Shown: positions 15,566-25,322 of the stretch, piece after piece | How the letters are laid out: every line of letters starts with the position of its first letter | Position numbering within the stretch: the stretch's first letter is position 1 | Origin: Caldanaerobacter subterraneus | GTDB taxonomy: Bacteria > Bacillota > Thermoanaerobacteria > Thermoanaerobacterales > Thermoanaerobacteraceae | Reading direction: 5' to 3' | Length of the DNA: 64,000 nucleotides | Assembly (NCBI RefSeq): GCF_004345675.1 | Contig: NZ_SLWU01000010.1 | Location: 1-64,000 of the forward strand | Made by a program: the position numbers and the translations under genes | Notes under the pieces: model-generated | Told to the model about the DNA's origin: nothing | Databases searched by the model: none | Seen by the model: only the letters and a program-made list of their open reading frames with translations

Positions 15566-16276
15566 TTAGTCCAGCAGTTTATAGTAATCAATATTCACAA
15601 ACACTGTCACAAGAAAAGCGAAAACCGTAACCCATGTGACATCGCTATTGTTCATTCTGCTGGACATTTTTATTCCTATCCACACAATCACAAACTGCCA
15701 TATCATAAATGGGTCAATACTTCTTAAAAAGCCATAGGTTGTAGTCCCTTTTAAGGAAGGAAATAAAAGCGCTGGAGACATATCAACCAAGAGCTCCCCT
15801 GTAAAAAAGGAAGCAATGAAGCATATCAGAAAATATATTAAGACCGGCGTATAGGCATAACCTGTAATTGAAAATAATTCCGACACATCAGCCCTTCCTC
15901 TAAATACCCATTTTATAATAGCATATACTGCAAGGACAACAAAAAGCCATGAAAGCAGGTTATTTATCAGAGTGGAAGTGATTACAGATTTTGGAGCCAA
16001 TTTCATCGCCAATTCTATTTCCTGAGGAGTAAAACCAGCATCTGGCTGGGATAATCTCATTTTCAAAAGTTCCCTTATATGTTTTACATAAACGGGATAA
16101 CGCAAAAGATAAAGAAATACTATTCCTCCAATTTTTACTACGGCAGGATAAACTAATTTAGGCTGATACATTAAATTTTTTATTGTCACCGAAGGCTTAA
16201 ATAAAATCCCGTAAATTCTCTCGAAAAAATTCAAGTTTTTTATGTCTTCCTCTGTCTCAATTTTAAAAAAAGCCAA
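15566..16276 (-). CDS. Yip1-family membrane protein
   Basis: The 236-residue integral membrane protein has about five hydrophobic helices and the short cytoplasmic start (NFFERIYGILFKPSVTIKNL) and SITGYAYTPVLIYF motif of Yip1 domain proteins. Its function in bacteria is unknown. The TTG start is chosen because AAAGGAGG stands eight bases before it and it gives the usual N-terminus. It is a single-gene unit. Confidence 0.8.
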   Translation of the reverse strand: MAFFKIETEEDIKNLNFFERIYGILFKPSVTIKNLMYQPKLVYPAVVKIGGIVFLYLLRYPVYVKHIRELLKMRLSQPDAGFTPQEIELAMKLAPKSVITSTLINNLLSWLFVVLAVYAIIKWVFRGRADVSELFSITGYAYTPVLIYFLICFIASFFTGELLVDMSPALLFPSLKGTTTYGFLRSIDPFMIWQFVIVWIGIKMSSRMNNSDVTWVTVFAFLVTVFVNIDYYKLLD

Positions 16277-16355
16277 CTGAGCTTCCTCCTTTAATCTAAA
16301 ATTAAGTCCACAGATTAAATTCTACATTTTTATAAAAAATCCTTCAAGAAAATTT

Positions 16356-16383
16356 TTGCCAATCAAATAAAAGACTATATAAA
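16356..16383 (+). promoter_or_regulatory. Promoter of the nfeD remnant
   Basis: TTGCCA (16356-16361), a 16-base spacer and TATAAA (16378-16383) precede the GTG start and its AAAGGGGG box. The promoter appears intact although the gene is not. Confidence 0.5.
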
Positions 16384-16426
16384 ATTTTTCATTTATGTTA
16401 AAATGTCATTAAAGGGGGAACAGAAA

Positions 16427-16925
16427 GTGTTTACCATGAGGAAAATTTTGTTGACCACAATCTTGTTAGTTTTCATCATCCTGCCACCTTCTTTTCTGGA
16501 AGCAACAACAACCCAAAATCCTGTATATGTACTCACTGTAGACGGGCCAATCGTACCGGTTGTTGCAGACTACATTGAAAATGGCTTTAAAGCAGCAGAA
16601 AGAGATGGAGCAAGTTGCATAGTAATTGAACTCTCTACACCAGGAGGCCTTTACACTACTACTCAGAAAATTGTAACACAAATATTAAACTCCCCTATCC
16701 CTGTAGTTGTATACGTATCTCCTGCAGGCGCGTGGGCAGGTTCTGCTGGAACGTTTATAACCCTTTCAGCAAACATTGCAGCAATGGCTCCGGGAAGTAG
16801 AATTGGCGCTGCGCACCCCGTGTCAATTGAAGATGACTCTGCTATGTCAGAAATTCAAAGGCAAAAAATAACGCATGATGCTGCTGCGTGGATAAGGAGC
16901 ATTGCAGAAAATAGAGGAAGAGACC
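16427..16925 (+). pseudogene. nfeD 5' remnant (N-terminal serine protease domain)
   Basis: After a signal peptide the frame has the NfeD/ClpP-class protease signatures: ELSTPGGLYTTTQKIV, the catalytic segment SPAGAWAGSAGTFI (Ser between Gly/Ala) and GSRIGAAHPV, then the start of the helix that carries the catalytic Lys. Coding similarity stops in RGRD at about 16922, so the rest of the protease, the membrane segments and the C-terminal OB domain are missing. The DNA then continues in another frame as a slipin fragment. GTG at 16427 follows AAAGGGGG at eight bases. A truncated product of about 170 residues might still be made but lacks its normal partner domains. Confidence 0.85.
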
Positions 16926-17055
16926 CCAGCCATGGGGAGTCAAAGTCAATTTAGTTGAAATAAGAGATGTAGAATTGCCTCAGAGCATGCAAAGGGCCAT
17001 GGCAGCACAGGCAGAAGCAGAAAGAGAACGCCGTGCAAAAATAATAAGTGCTGAA
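16924..17055 (+). pseudogene. Slipin (SPFH/stomatin-like) internal fragment
   Basis: In the frame starting at 16924 the DNA encodes [20 protein letters not shown], then [19 protein letters not shown] and IISAE, the C-terminal half of the SPFH domain and the start of the coiled coil of bacterial slipins. Similarity ends at 17055, eight bases before the cobS stop. Slipin and NfeD are normally neighbours and work together in membranes. Here a deletion has joined the front of nfeD to the middle of slipin, and the rest of slipin was lost at the cobS side. Confidence 0.85.
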
Positions 17056-17063
17056 CAAATAAG

Positions 17064-17810
17064 TTATAAAATTGAAAAATATATAAAAGCTATAAGCTCA
17101 ACAAACTCATTAACTGCTCCCAAAGTATCTCCCGTCATTCCACCTATTTTTTTAGAAATATATTTTGAAATAAGGTAAGTAAATGAAAGAGAAATCACGT
17201 ATAAAAGCGCCAAGTCTTTTAAAGGCATCACAAAATAACCTGCTATTGTAGAAATCAGTAAAGCTATGACAAATTCCCTTAAGCCAGCCCTTTCAAGTAA
17301 TAATCCTCCAAGCCCTTTTCCACCTCTTGCAGACTTGCTTATTGCAATTGAAAACACCACAGATAATCTAGCAATGACAGGTGAAACTAAAAGCGCAGAA
17401 AACAAAAGGCTTTGTCTTATATCACTTAAAAATAAGATTTTCAAGATCACCATGAAAACCAAAGCTAAAACTCCATTTGTTCCAAGCCTTGAATCCTTCA
17501 TTATTTCAATGATTTTTTCTCTGTCCTTGTTGCTAAAAAGTCCATCAAAAGTGTCTGCCAGCCCATCTATATGCATTCCTCTTGTAAGGATGTAAGAAAA
17601 AGCAACAAGGAATGTCATAACAATTTCCCGGGAAAACAAATCTTTTAGAAGAAGGTAAGCGATGTATAAAATACCACCTATCAAAAGGCCTACTACAGGA
17701 AAATAAGAAGCTATTTTATAAATCTTATCCTCTTTAACATCGATATTTATTGGTATGGGAATACCTGTCATAAATTGTATTGAAAGTATTAAAGCCTTAA
17801 GTTCTTCCAT
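17064..17810 (-). CDS. cobS: Adenosylcobinamide-GDP ribazoletransferase
   Basis: CobS joins adenosylcobinamide-GDP with alpha-ribazole (or its phosphate) to give adenosylcobalamin (phosphate), the last step of B12 assembly, in the membrane. The 248-residue protein has several membrane helices, [17 protein letters not shown] with the conserved Asp-rich segment, and [12 protein letters not shown]. The ATG follows AAGGGG by six bases. It is the last gene of the riboswitch-controlled operon, 4 bases after cobU. Confidence 0.93.
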   Translation of the reverse strand: MEELKALILSIQFMTGIPIPINIDVKEDKIYKIASYFPVVGLLIGGILYIAYLLLKDLFSREIVMTFLVAFSYILTRGMHIDGLADTFDGLFSNKDREKIIEIMKDSRLGTNGVLALVFMVILKILFLSDIRQSLLFSALLVSPVIARLSVVFSIAISKSARGGKGLGGLLLERAGLREFVIALLISTIAGYFVMPLKDLALLYVISLSFTYLISKYISKKIGGMTGDTLGAVNEFVELIAFIYFSIL

Positions 17811-17814
17811 ACAA

Positions 17815-18363
17815 TTACCCCTTTATCTTAATAGGAATGCCTGATATCATAAGGTACACCTCTTTTGATGCTTCTGCTACTTTTTTATTCATTCTGCCTG
17901 CTATATCTCTAAAAATCCTCCCAAGTTTATACTCAGGAACCAGCCCCATTCCTACCTCATTTGTGACAATTATTATTTCTACGCCATTTGATACAATCAA
18001 TATTTTATCTACCTCTTGACTTATCCTATCTTCTATTTCATCAATTTGCTCTAAAGTAGAATTTTCCCATGTCAAATCTACTTCCATTAGGAGATTGCTT
18101 ATCATAACAGTGAGGCAGTCAATCAATACAACCTTCTTTTCTCTTTTTAAAATTTCCTTATCAAGGTCTTTATAAGCTTCTACTGTCTCCCATGAGGAGG
18201 GTCTTCTTTCTCTGTGTCTTTTTATCCTTTCTTTCATTTCCTCATCTACTGGAAGAGATGTTGCTATATATAAAACTTCATCTTTCCCCTTTTCATAAGC
18301 CAGTTTTTCTGCAAATTCACTTTTTCCTGACCTGGCACCGCCTGTTACCATTATCAATCCCAT
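17815..18363 (-). CDS. cobU: Adenosylcobinamide kinase / adenosylcobinamide-phosphate guanylyltransferase
   Basis: CobU phosphorylates adenosylcobinamide and transfers GMP to it. The 182-residue protein has the P-loop GGARSGKSEFAEK at its start, YIATSLPVDEEMKERIKRHR with the guanylylation His, VLIDCLTVMISNL, and VTNEVGMGLVPEYKLGRIFRD. It overlaps the cobD stop by one base. Its product is the substrate of CobS just downstream. Confidence 0.94.
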   Translation of the reverse strand: MGLIMVTGGARSGKSEFAEKLAYEKGKDEVLYIATSLPVDEEMKERIKRHRERRPSSWETVEAYKDLDKEILKREKKVVLIDCLTVMISNLLMEVDLTWENSTLEQIDEIEDRISQEVDKILIVSNGVEIIIVTNEVGMGLVPEYKLGRIFRDIAGRMNKKVAEASKEVYLMISGIPIKIKG

Positions 18364-19466
18364 TACACTACGACCCTCTCTTTATCTGGCATGACACCTT
18401 CTTCGTACAATCCTCTTAAAGCCTCTATAAGGCACATATTGTCTTCCCTTCTTTTTACAGCCACTCTGAAAAATCTCTTGTCAAGATACCTGAAATTAGA
18501 GGCATCTCTTATAAGAATCCCCTTTTTCAATAGCTTCTCTTTTACTTCGTCTACAGTACCTGCCTTTAATTTGAGGAGAATAAAGTTTACTTTTGTATCA
18601 AAAGCTACTAAATAATCTATTGTCCTTAGTGAAAAGAGCATGTACTCTATTTCAGCATTTACGTACTCTCTGGTTTTTTCTATATATTCTCTGTCTTTAA
18701 AAAGCCATCTTCCAACAGCTTCGGCAAAGGCATTTACTGTCCACGGTTCTTTGTATTCCTCTAACTTTTGTATTAAAGAAGGGCTGCCAATTCCATATCC
18801 CAACCTTATTCCCGGCATTCCAAAAAATTTTGTGACGGCCCTTACAACAAAAAGTTTGTCGTGCTTTTTAACAAGAGGAAGCGCCTCATATTTTTTGTAG
18901 TCCTTCATAAATTCTATAAAAGCTTCATCTATCAAAACCGGGATATTCATAAGTTCCGCCTTTTTCAGCAAAATCCCTATCTCTTCCCTTATAATCCCCT
19001 GCCCCGTAGGATTATTGGGATTGCCCAAAATCAAGCTGTCTGCCTCTTCTATTTTTGAAAGCACTTTTGCAAAATTTACCTTAAACCCCTCTTCCTCCTC
19101 CAGCTTAAGGTATACAGGTTCTCCTCCGTTTAGCTTTACAGCCCTCTCATACTCCAGAAAAGAGGGAGAGGGAATAAGGGGTTTTTTCAGCTTAAAAGCT
19201 CTGACAAAGAGATGTATAAGCTCTGCTGCACCATTTCCGACAATTATATTTTCTCTATCGCAGCCGACATACTCTGCTATAGCTTCTTTGAGCCTTCTAT
19301 ACTTTATATCCGGATATCTGGATAAATCTACTTCTTTTATGGCTTCCCAAATCCACTCAGGAGGTCCGAGAGGATTTATATTTGAACTAAAATCTATCAG
19401 ATTTCCTTGATAATCATAGATATTTCCGCCGTGCTCATAGGGCTTCATTTTCTCACCTTCTTTCAC
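18363..19466 (-). CDS. cobD: L-threonine-O-3-phosphate decarboxylase (PLP enzyme)
   Basis: This 367-residue class I aminotransferase-fold protein is the CobD (Salmonella naming) type, making (R)-1-aminopropan-2-ol phosphate for the nucleotide-loop linker. It has NINPLGPP at the start, the GNPNNPTG motif, a PLP Asp in VLIDEAFIEF, and the PLP Lys in RAVTKFFGMPGIRLGYG. The fold is shared with histidinol-phosphate aminotransferase, but its place between cobU and cbiB decides for CobD. It overlaps cblS by 4 bases. Confidence 0.88.
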   Translation of the reverse strand: MKEGEKMKPYEHGGNIYDYQGNLIDFSSNINPLGPPEWIWEAIKEVDLSRYPDIKYRRLKEAIAEYVGCDRENIIVGNGAAELIHLFVRAFKLKKPLIPSPSFLEYERAVKLNGGEPVYLKLEEEEGFKVNFAKVLSKIEEADSLILGNPNNPTGQGIIREEIGILLKKAELMNIPVLIDEAFIEFMKDYKKYEALPLVKKHDKLFVVRAVTKFFGMPGIRLGYGIGSPSLIQKLEEYKEPWTVNAFAEAVGRWLFKDREYIEKTREYVNAEIEYMLFSLRTIDYLVAFDTKVNFILLKLKAGTVDEVKEKLLKKGILIRDASNFRYLDKRFFRVAVKRREDNMCLIEALRGLYEEGVMPDKERVVV

Positions 19467-20191
19467 TCTATGATGCCTATATGTGTTACAGGCTTGTCTG
19501 TCATGGTTTTTATAAACTTTGCATCTTCTTCTCTGTAAACTACAAGGCAGCAGGTGGCGGGTCCTGCCGATTTAAAAAGGTCAATATTAAGCCCCTCGTC
19601 TTCCTTGATTCTGAATCCATAAAGGTCCTCTAAAACTCCAAGTTCATAGGCTATTCCTTTAGAACCAACAGGTATGGCTTCCACTACTTCTTTTGTCTGA
19701 GAAATTTTTATATAGTCCTTTAGAGTCATTACATCTTCTGCGCCTAGAACTTCACTTCCAACCCTTGGATATCCTATAAGAACTACATGCATTCCTTTTC
19801 TCGCTTTTTTTATTTTTAAACCCTCTTTCCTTGCCCTCCCAACAGCTGTAATTCCTATTCCCGTCATGGAGGTAGGAAAGTTCTCTTCTGTACTGCCTGT
19901 CAAAACTACCTCCAAGCCATTTTCCTCAAGCTCTTTCTTTATGCCTTTTAAAATTTTCTCGCCTGTCGGGTACATTTCAACAGAAAGCGTATCAGAAACT
20001 ACAAGAGGTGTTGCACCCACAGATAGCAATTCCGAGAGAGCAACTTTTAGCGTAGTCCTCCCCACAATTTCTTCATCAACTTTCAAGATGTCATTTTCCT
20101 TACTCCCTATAGCTCCAAGGCTATCACAAGATACGACAAAAGCCACATCTTTCTCATAGATTATCACCAAATCCCTGTATCTCTCTATCAC
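19463..20191 (-). CDS. cblS: Probable alpha-ribazole kinase
   Basis: The 242-residue protein is related to AIR synthase, ThiL and HypE-type ATP-using enzymes: VVSCDSLGAIGSKENDI at the N-terminus resembles their ATP/metal segment, with VGRTTLKVALSELLSVGATP and TGSTEENFPTSMTGIGITAVG following. In Listeria and Geobacillus a protein of this family, CblS, phosphorylates alpha-ribazole, and its gene neighbours the transporter gene cblT, as here. The GTG start overlaps the cblT end region. The role is inferred from family and position. Confidence 0.78.
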   Translation of the reverse strand: MIERYRDLVIIYEKDVAFVVSCDSLGAIGSKENDILKVDEEIVGRTTLKVALSELLSVGATPLVVSDTLSVEMYPTGEKILKGIKKELEENGLEVVLTGSTEENFPTSMTGIGITAVGRARKEGLKIKKARKGMHVVLIGYPRVGSEVLGAEDVMTLKDYIKISQTKEVVEAIPVGSKGIAYELGVLEDLYGFRIKEDEGLNIDLFKSAGPATCCLVVYREEDAKFIKTMTDKPVTHIGIIE

Positions 20192-20194
20192 TTC

Positions 20195-20677
20195 TCATTG
20201 CTCCTTCTTTGAAAGTATTTTATATATTAAAGCCGCAAGGGATATGTTTATAAAGGAGGCAATTGTCAGCGGGAATACCCATGCTATAAAAAATCCCCAT
20301 CCAAACATTGGAACAAAGAGCAGCGTAGCTAGTGGACCGTTCAAGAGGGTTGTGAGAACTATAGCTACATAAACATTAAATTTCTTGTAAAAGACACGGA
20401 AGAGATAAGCGTATACAGCCATCTGCAATGCTATGTAGAGGTGATTTAAAACTCCCAGAGGGAAACCGGATGTAACCGCAGTTAAAAGATGTCCCAAAGC
20501 TATGACAATAGCTCCATACAAGCTTCCCAGATACAAAGCCGCAAAATATCCAGGCATTGAATCAAAGGCGACCGTGTTAAAGATTTTAATCAAAGCCCCT
20601 ACAGCTGACAGAGCTATTAACATGGCAACTAAAGTGAGAGTCTTCACATTCCCTAAAGATACCTCTTTTTCTTTCAT
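20195..20677 (-). CDS. cblT: Probable alpha-ribazole transporter, ECF-type membrane protein
   Basis: The 160-residue protein has about five membrane helices in the pattern of ECF substrate-binding (S) components, with SAVGALIKIFNTVAFDSMPG and the LLTAVTSGFPLG loop. CblT proteins of Firmicutes bring in alpha-ribazole; the gene lies directly before cblS. The general ECF module would have to be encoded elsewhere. GAGGGGAG precedes the ATG. The presence of cblT-cblS gives a route to the lower ligand that bypasses CobT, for which no gene is seen here. Confidence 0.8.
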   Translation of the reverse strand: MKEKEVSLGNVKTLTLVAMLIALSAVGALIKIFNTVAFDSMPGYFAALYLGSLYGAIVIALGHLLTAVTSGFPLGVLNHLYIALQMAVYAYLFRVFYKKFNVYVAIVLTTLLNGPLATLLFVPMFGWGFFIAWVFPLTIASFINISLAALIYKILSKKEQ

Positions 20678-20691
20678 TCAAATCTCCCCTC

Positions 20692-21642
20692 TCAAATCAA
20701 TTTTTTAAAGAAATTTTCGAGTAGATAAAATACGATTAACCCTATAAAAGAGGTCATATACATTATTTTTACGCTGTCTTTTATGTGTTTTAAAGATAAA
20801 TCAACTTTTTTGTCTCCTAACCTAGGCTTTATAACAGGCTTTCCAAAATAGTAATTTAACCCTCCCAGCTCTACACCCAGCGCTCCAGCCAAAGCAGCTT
20901 CCCCATGGGCGCTATTGGGACTCTCGTGCTTTAACCTATCCCTCATAAAAATCCTGAAACTGTTTTTGTAGTCATAACCCAGTAAAAAGGAAGAGATTAC
21001 TATCAGAAGACCAGTTATTCTCGCAGGTATGAAGTTCAAAATATCATCTAATTTAGCAGAAGCAAAGCCTAGGTCTTTGTACTTTTCATTTTTATATCCC
21101 ACCATAGAATCCAGGGTACTTGCAGCTTTATAAAGCATTGCAAGAGGGGCTCCTCCTAAAAATGCGTAAAACATCGGAGCTATTATTCCGTCTGAGATAT
21201 TTTCTGAAACTGTCTCCAAAACTCCTCTTATTATGTCTTTTTCCTCTAATTTTTCAGTATCCCTGCTCACTATGAGAGAAAGTTTTTTCCGAGCAGTTTC
21301 TAAATCTTTCTCTTCTAAAGGTTTAAAAACTCTGTAAGCCGCTTTTGCCAGGTCTTTTGTCGCAAGAGTTGTGTATATGAGCACTACTTCGAGGAAATAT
21401 TGAAAGTAACAATTTATAAAGCCCGCCAAATAGATGAGAAGATATGTCACAAAATACGCTACAGCAGTTGTAAAAAGGCACATGACAAACCCTGCAATTT
21501 TTAAAGCTTTTTCACCTTTTGCGTATTTTCTTATTATCCTTTCTTCTTTTGATATAAGAGATCCTATCAGCCTTACAGGATGAGGATAACCCTCAGGGTC
21601 TCCTAAAATCAAATCGAGAATATATGCAAGATACACTTTCAT
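20692..21642 (-). CDS. cbiB: Adenosylcobinamide-phosphate synthase
   Basis: CbiB attaches aminopropanol (phosphate) to adenosylcobyric acid. The 316-residue membrane protein begins with the family motif [20 protein letters not shown] and contains [35 protein letters not shown] and the [21 protein letters not shown] block. The start overlaps the cbiP stop by 4 bases. It uses the products of CbiP and CobD encoded in the same operon. Confidence 0.95.
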   Translation of the reverse strand: MKVYLAYILDLILGDPEGYPHPVRLIGSLISKEERIIRKYAKGEKALKIAGFVMCLFTTAVAYFVTYLLIYLAGFINCYFQYFLEVVLIYTTLATKDLAKAAYRVFKPLEEKDLETARKKLSLIVSRDTEKLEEKDIIRGVLETVSENISDGIIAPMFYAFLGGAPLAMLYKAASTLDSMVGYKNEKYKDLGFASAKLDDILNFIPARITGLLIVISSFLLGYDYKNSFRIFMRDRLKHESPNSAHGEAALAGALGVELGGLNYYFGKPVIKPRLGDKKVDLSLKHIKDSVKIMYMTSFIGLIVFYLLENFFKKLI

Positions 21643-23165
21643 CTGTCTCTATACCTCTCCATTATTTGGTATATCCTTTCCATGTCAAGGGAGTTTCTCA
21701 CAATATCTGCAAGCCTGTCATATTCTTTTTCTCTAAATTCTTTGTAATTGATGACCTCTTCTAAAGGAGTAAGCCCTTTTTCTTTCCTTACAATGTTTAT
21801 AAATTTCTTCGTAAAAAGGCTGTTTTCAAAAATGCCGTGAATATATGTCCCGAATACTCTACCATCTTCACTCACTGCTCCATCCAGAACTTTTACTTTT
21901 TCTTTATTCCTTTCCACGACAATAGAAAAGTGCTTCCCTTTTCCCAAAATGTAGCTTTCTCCCATGTGTATCTCGTATCCTGTCACAAAAAGTCCTTTCA
22001 AAGATGAAAGAATATCCGGCAGTTCTTCTCCCAAGAACGCTTTAGTCTCTGAAGTAGTTTTTTCACGCTCAATCACTGTCTCTATACTAAGAAGTCCCAA
22101 CCCTTCCATTTCCTCTGTATCGCTCTCTATGTGATAGGGGTCTTTTATTACTTTTCCAAGCATCTGAAATCCACCGCATATCCCAATTATGAATTTCCCT
22201 TTCCCCCTCAAGTTTAAAATCTCTTTATCCAAGCCATAATCTTTTAAAACCTTTAAATCCCCTATCGTGTTTTTGGTTCCCGGTATTATCAAAACATCAC
22301 AATCCCCTATTCTTTCTCCTTTGTTCACATACTTTATCTTTACACCTGGAATTTTTGTAAGAGGGTCAAAATCAGTAAAATTGGATATGTGAGGAAGGTT
22401 TATTATAGCTACATCCACTTCTCCCTGGGCACATTTTGTATAAAATCTGTCAGTAGCCCCGTCTTCTTCATCAATGTGCACATCCATATAGGGTATAACT
22501 CCTAGCACTTCTTTTTGTATTATATTTTCAAGCATTTTAAGCCCCGGCTTTAATATTTCTATATCTCCCCTGAATTTGTTTATTATAACTCCTTCTACGC
22601 GATTTCTTTCTTTTTCATCGAGAAGAAGCAAAGTACCGGCAATTGAAGCAAACACTCCTCCTCTATCTATGTCGCCAACAAGTAGCACTGGCGCATTTAC
22701 CAGCTCTGCCAAGCCCATGTTGACAATATCCTTCTCTTTTAAGTTTATCTCTGCAGGACTTCCTGCTCCTTCTATGACCACCACGTCATTTCTTTTGGCA
22801 AGAAAGTCAAAGTCCTCTTTTATGAGTTCCAAAAGCTTGGGTCTGAACTTAAAGTATTCTTCTGCACTCATGTTTTCATAGACTCTTCCTCTTAAGACAA
22901 CCTGGCTTTTCTTGTCAGAGCTAGGCTTTAGAAGTATTGGATTCATGTGATAGGAAGGCTTTATTCCTGCCGCTTCTGCCTGAACAGCCTGAGCTCTCCC
23001 TATTTCCAGCCCTTCTTCTGTAATATAGGAGTTCAAAGCCATATTTTGAGATTTGAAAGGCGCAACTTTAAGTCCATCCTGTTTGAATATCCTGCACAAA
23101 GCTGTGACAATAAGGCTTTTACCCACTGAAGAGGCCGTACCCTGTATCATAAGTTTCAACGCCAT
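21639..23165 (-). CDS. cbiP: Cobyric acid synthase
   Basis: CbiP (CobQ) amidates four side chains of adenosylcobyrinate a,c-diamide using glutamine and ATP. The protein of about 508 residues has a dethiobiotin-synthetase-like P-loop [39 protein letters not shown], and a C-terminal class I glutaminase with the Cys in [12 protein letters not shown] start it at the ATG behind GGGAGGAAATAGT; a longer frame begins at 23180. It is tightly linked to cbiA and cbiB. Confidence 0.95.
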   Translation of the reverse strand: MALKLMIQGTASSVGKSLIVTALCRIFKQDGLKVAPFKSQNMALNSYITEEGLEIGRAQAVQAEAAGIKPSYHMNPILLKPSSDKKSQVVLRGRVYENMSAEEYFKFRPKLLELIKEDFDFLAKRNDVVVIEGAGSPAEINLKEKDIVNMGLAELVNAPVLLVGDIDRGGVFASIAGTLLLLDEKERNRVEGVIINKFRGDIEILKPGLKMLENIIQKEVLGVIPYMDVHIDEEDGATDRFYTKCAQGEVDVAIINLPHISNFTDFDPLTKIPGVKIKYVNKGERIGDCDVLIIPGTKNTIGDLKVLKDYGLDKEILNLRGKGKFIIGICGGFQMLGKVIKDPYHIESDTEEMEGLGLLSIETVIEREKTTSETKAFLGEELPDILSSLKGLFVTGYEIHMGESYILGKGKHFSIVVERNKEKVKVLDGAVSEDGRVFGTYIHGIFENSLFTKKFINIVRKEKGLTPLEEVINYKEFREKEYDRLADIVRNSLDMERIYQIMERYRDR

Positions 23166-23166
23166 A

Positions 23167-24525
23167 CTATTTCCTCCCAAAAGATGAACACCTGTCTAAA
23201 AATCTCTTCACTCCTTCTTTGTATGTGTATAAGTTTATGTGAACAAAACTTGCGAGACAGTTTTTATGCACAAATCCACATTCCCACTTCTCTTCCTTGC
23301 CCGGTCTATTCACAATATAAGAGGCATTTTGTGAAAAACCTTCTATGCGAGAATAGTGAAACTCATGTCCCTTTATCCTTTCACCTTTTTTGAAGAGCAC
23401 ATTATCCATGGTAATTTCAGCTTCCACATATCCAAACCTCTGCAATTTTTTTGTCATCACTACTTCAAAGTCGTAAACTCCCACCATGCTGTATCTATTC
23501 CCCTCTAAATCCCTTATGCCTTTTGAAAGATACATAAGTCCCCCGCATTCAGCGTAAACAGGCATGCCTTTTTCAACAGCTTCTTTTATTTCTCTCAACA
23601 TACTCTCATTTTCACTGAGCCTTTTCGCAAAAACCTCTGGAAACCCACCCCCAATGTAAAGTCCCTCAGTTCCTTCTGGAAGTCTTTCATCATCAAGAGG
23701 GCTGAAAGGAATAAGATGTGCCCCCATTTCCTCTAAGGTTTCAAGACTTTCTTTGTAGTAAAAGTTAAAAGCCTCGTCATAAGCATAAGCTATTTTTACC
23801 TTTTTCTCTTTCAGGACTCTATCTTCCTTTTCAATAAAATCAGGCGGCTTAACTGTCAAATTCATCAATTTTTCCACATCAATGCAATTTTCAATATAGC
23901 CATATAATTTTTCCAATTTTTTATCTAAATTTTCTGTCTCATATACAGGTAAAAGTCCTAAATGCCTTTCAGGAAGCTCAAGTTCCACATCTTTAGGAAG
24001 ATAACCAAAAACTTCAATATTCAAATCCCTCTCTATAACCTCTTTTAAGAGGGTGTAGTGCCTTTCACTTCCAACTTTATTCAGAATAACTCCTCTTATG
24101 TCTACATCTTTGTCGTAATAGATATATCCCATTATTAAAGCCGAGACACTAGCTGCCATAGAAGAAGCATCCACCACGAGCACAACAGGCACATTTACAA
24201 GCTTTGCTATGTGGGCACTGCTTCCTCTTGATGTCGTATCTATCCCGTCGTAAAGCCCCATGACCCCTTCTATTATTGAAACATCCGCACGTGATGCATT
24301 TTTATAAAACAAATTTTTGAGATTCTCCTCTCCCAGCATAAAAAGGTCGAGATTCACTGAAAAATTCCTTGTCACATACCTGTGGTAGGCAGTATCTATA
24401 TAGTCAGGTCCAACTTTGAAAGGCCTAACATTATACTTCTTTGAAAGAACGCCCATGATCCCAAGACTTAAAGTAGTCTTACCTGCCCCCGAATGGGTTC
24501 CAGCTATCATGAAAGCTCTACACAA
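23167..24525 (-). CDS. cbiA: Cobyrinic acid a,c-diamide synthase
   Basis: CbiA amidates the a and c side chains of cobyrinic acid with glutamine. The 452-residue protein has an N-terminal ATPase domain ([35 protein letters not shown]) and a C-terminal class I glutaminase domain (GGGFPEVFA, Cys in [11 protein letters not shown]). The first possible start is a TTG overlapping btuD; an ATG five codons later is an alternative. It comes first among the assembly genes of the operon. Confidence 0.94.
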   Translation of the reverse strand: MCRAFMIAGTHSGAGKTTLSLGIMGVLSKKYNVRPFKVGPDYIDTAYHRYVTRNFSVNLDLFMLGEENLKNLFYKNASRADVSIIEGVMGLYDGIDTTSRGSSAHIAKLVNVPVVLVVDASSMAASVSALIMGYIYYDKDVDIRGVILNKVGSERHYTLLKEVIERDLNIEVFGYLPKDVELELPERHLGLLPVYETENLDKKLEKLYGYIENCIDVEKLMNLTVKPPDFIEKEDRVLKEKKVKIAYAYDEAFNFYYKESLETLEEMGAHLIPFSPLDDERLPEGTEGLYIGGGFPEVFAKRLSENESMLREIKEAVEKGMPVYAECGGLMYLSKGIRDLEGNRYSMVGVYDFEVVMTKKLQRFGYVEAEITMDNVLFKKGERIKGHEFHYSRIEGFSQNASYIVNRPGKEEKWECGFVHKNCLASFVHINLYTYKEGVKRFLDRCSSFGRK

Positions 24526-25318
24526 CTTTCAGCTTCTCCTTTCCATTTAAAGAAGGTATGATGTAAGGGGTTCTGGTAATCGGGTCTTCAAATATCTGAA
24601 CATCTATTGAAAATGCCAGTTTTATATTTTCAAAGGTAAGCACCTTTTTAGGCTCCCCTTTTGCCATTATAGTACCTTCCCTCATTATGACGATTTCGTC
24701 ACAAAACTGAGATGCCAAATTAACATCATGCAGTACGGATATTACAAGTATGCCGTTTAAGCTCAATTCTTTTGCAATTGATAAAACTTCTATCTGGTAC
24801 TTTATGTCAAGATGGGAGACCGGTTCATCCATGAGCAAAATCTTCGGCCTCTGCGCTAAAGCCCTTGCTATATACACTCTCTGCCTTTCTCCTCCGGAAA
24901 GCTCCCTCACTGGCTTATCTTTGAACTGCCACGTGTTTGTCATTTCCATCGCTTCTCTCACAATTTCTTTGTCTTCTTTTCCTTCTGACTGAAATCTTCT
25001 AAGGTAGGGAATCCTCCCCATCATCACTATGTCATAACATGTAAACTCAAAATCGTATATTATATCCTGTGGCACATATCCTATAAGCTTTGCCCTTTCC
25101 TTCACACTTAAGCTTCGTATGTTTTTCCCAAATATTAGCACACTCCCCTTGTCAGGCTTAAGATATCCTGAAATATTTCTTAAAAGAGTGGTCTTCCCGC
25201 TCCCATTCGCTCCTATTATTCCTATCATTTCACTTTTGTCCACTTTTAAATTTATCCCTTTTAATACCCGCTTCTGCCCATAAGAAAAGTAGAGGTCTTT
25301 CACTTCTAAAATAGACAT
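24518..25318 (-). CDS. btuD: Corrinoid ABC importer, ATP-binding protein
   Basis: The FepC/BtuD-type ATPase of about 266 residues has Walker A GANGSGKTT, signature LSGGERQR, Walker B ILLMDEPVSHLD and the switch His in SVLHDVNLA. I start it at the ATG behind AAGGA; a frame six codons longer overlaps btuC. It forms the B12/corrinoid importer with the permease and binding protein upstream. Iron-siderophore systems look similar, but the riboswitch and B12 genes fix the role. Confidence 0.9.
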   Translation of the reverse strand: MSILEVKDLYFSYGQKRVLKGINLKVDKSEMIGIIGANGSGKTTLLRNISGYLKPDKGSVLIFGKNIRSLSVKERAKLIGYVPQDIIYDFEFTCYDIVMMGRIPYLRRFQSEGKEDKEIVREAMEMTNTWQFKDKPVRELSGGERQRVYIARALAQRPKILLMDEPVSHLDIKYQIEVLSIAKELSLNGILVISVLHDVNLASQFCDEIVIMREGTIMAKGEPKKVLTFENIKLAFSIDVQIFEDPITRTPYIIPSLNGKEKLKVV

Positions 25319-25322
25319 AATA

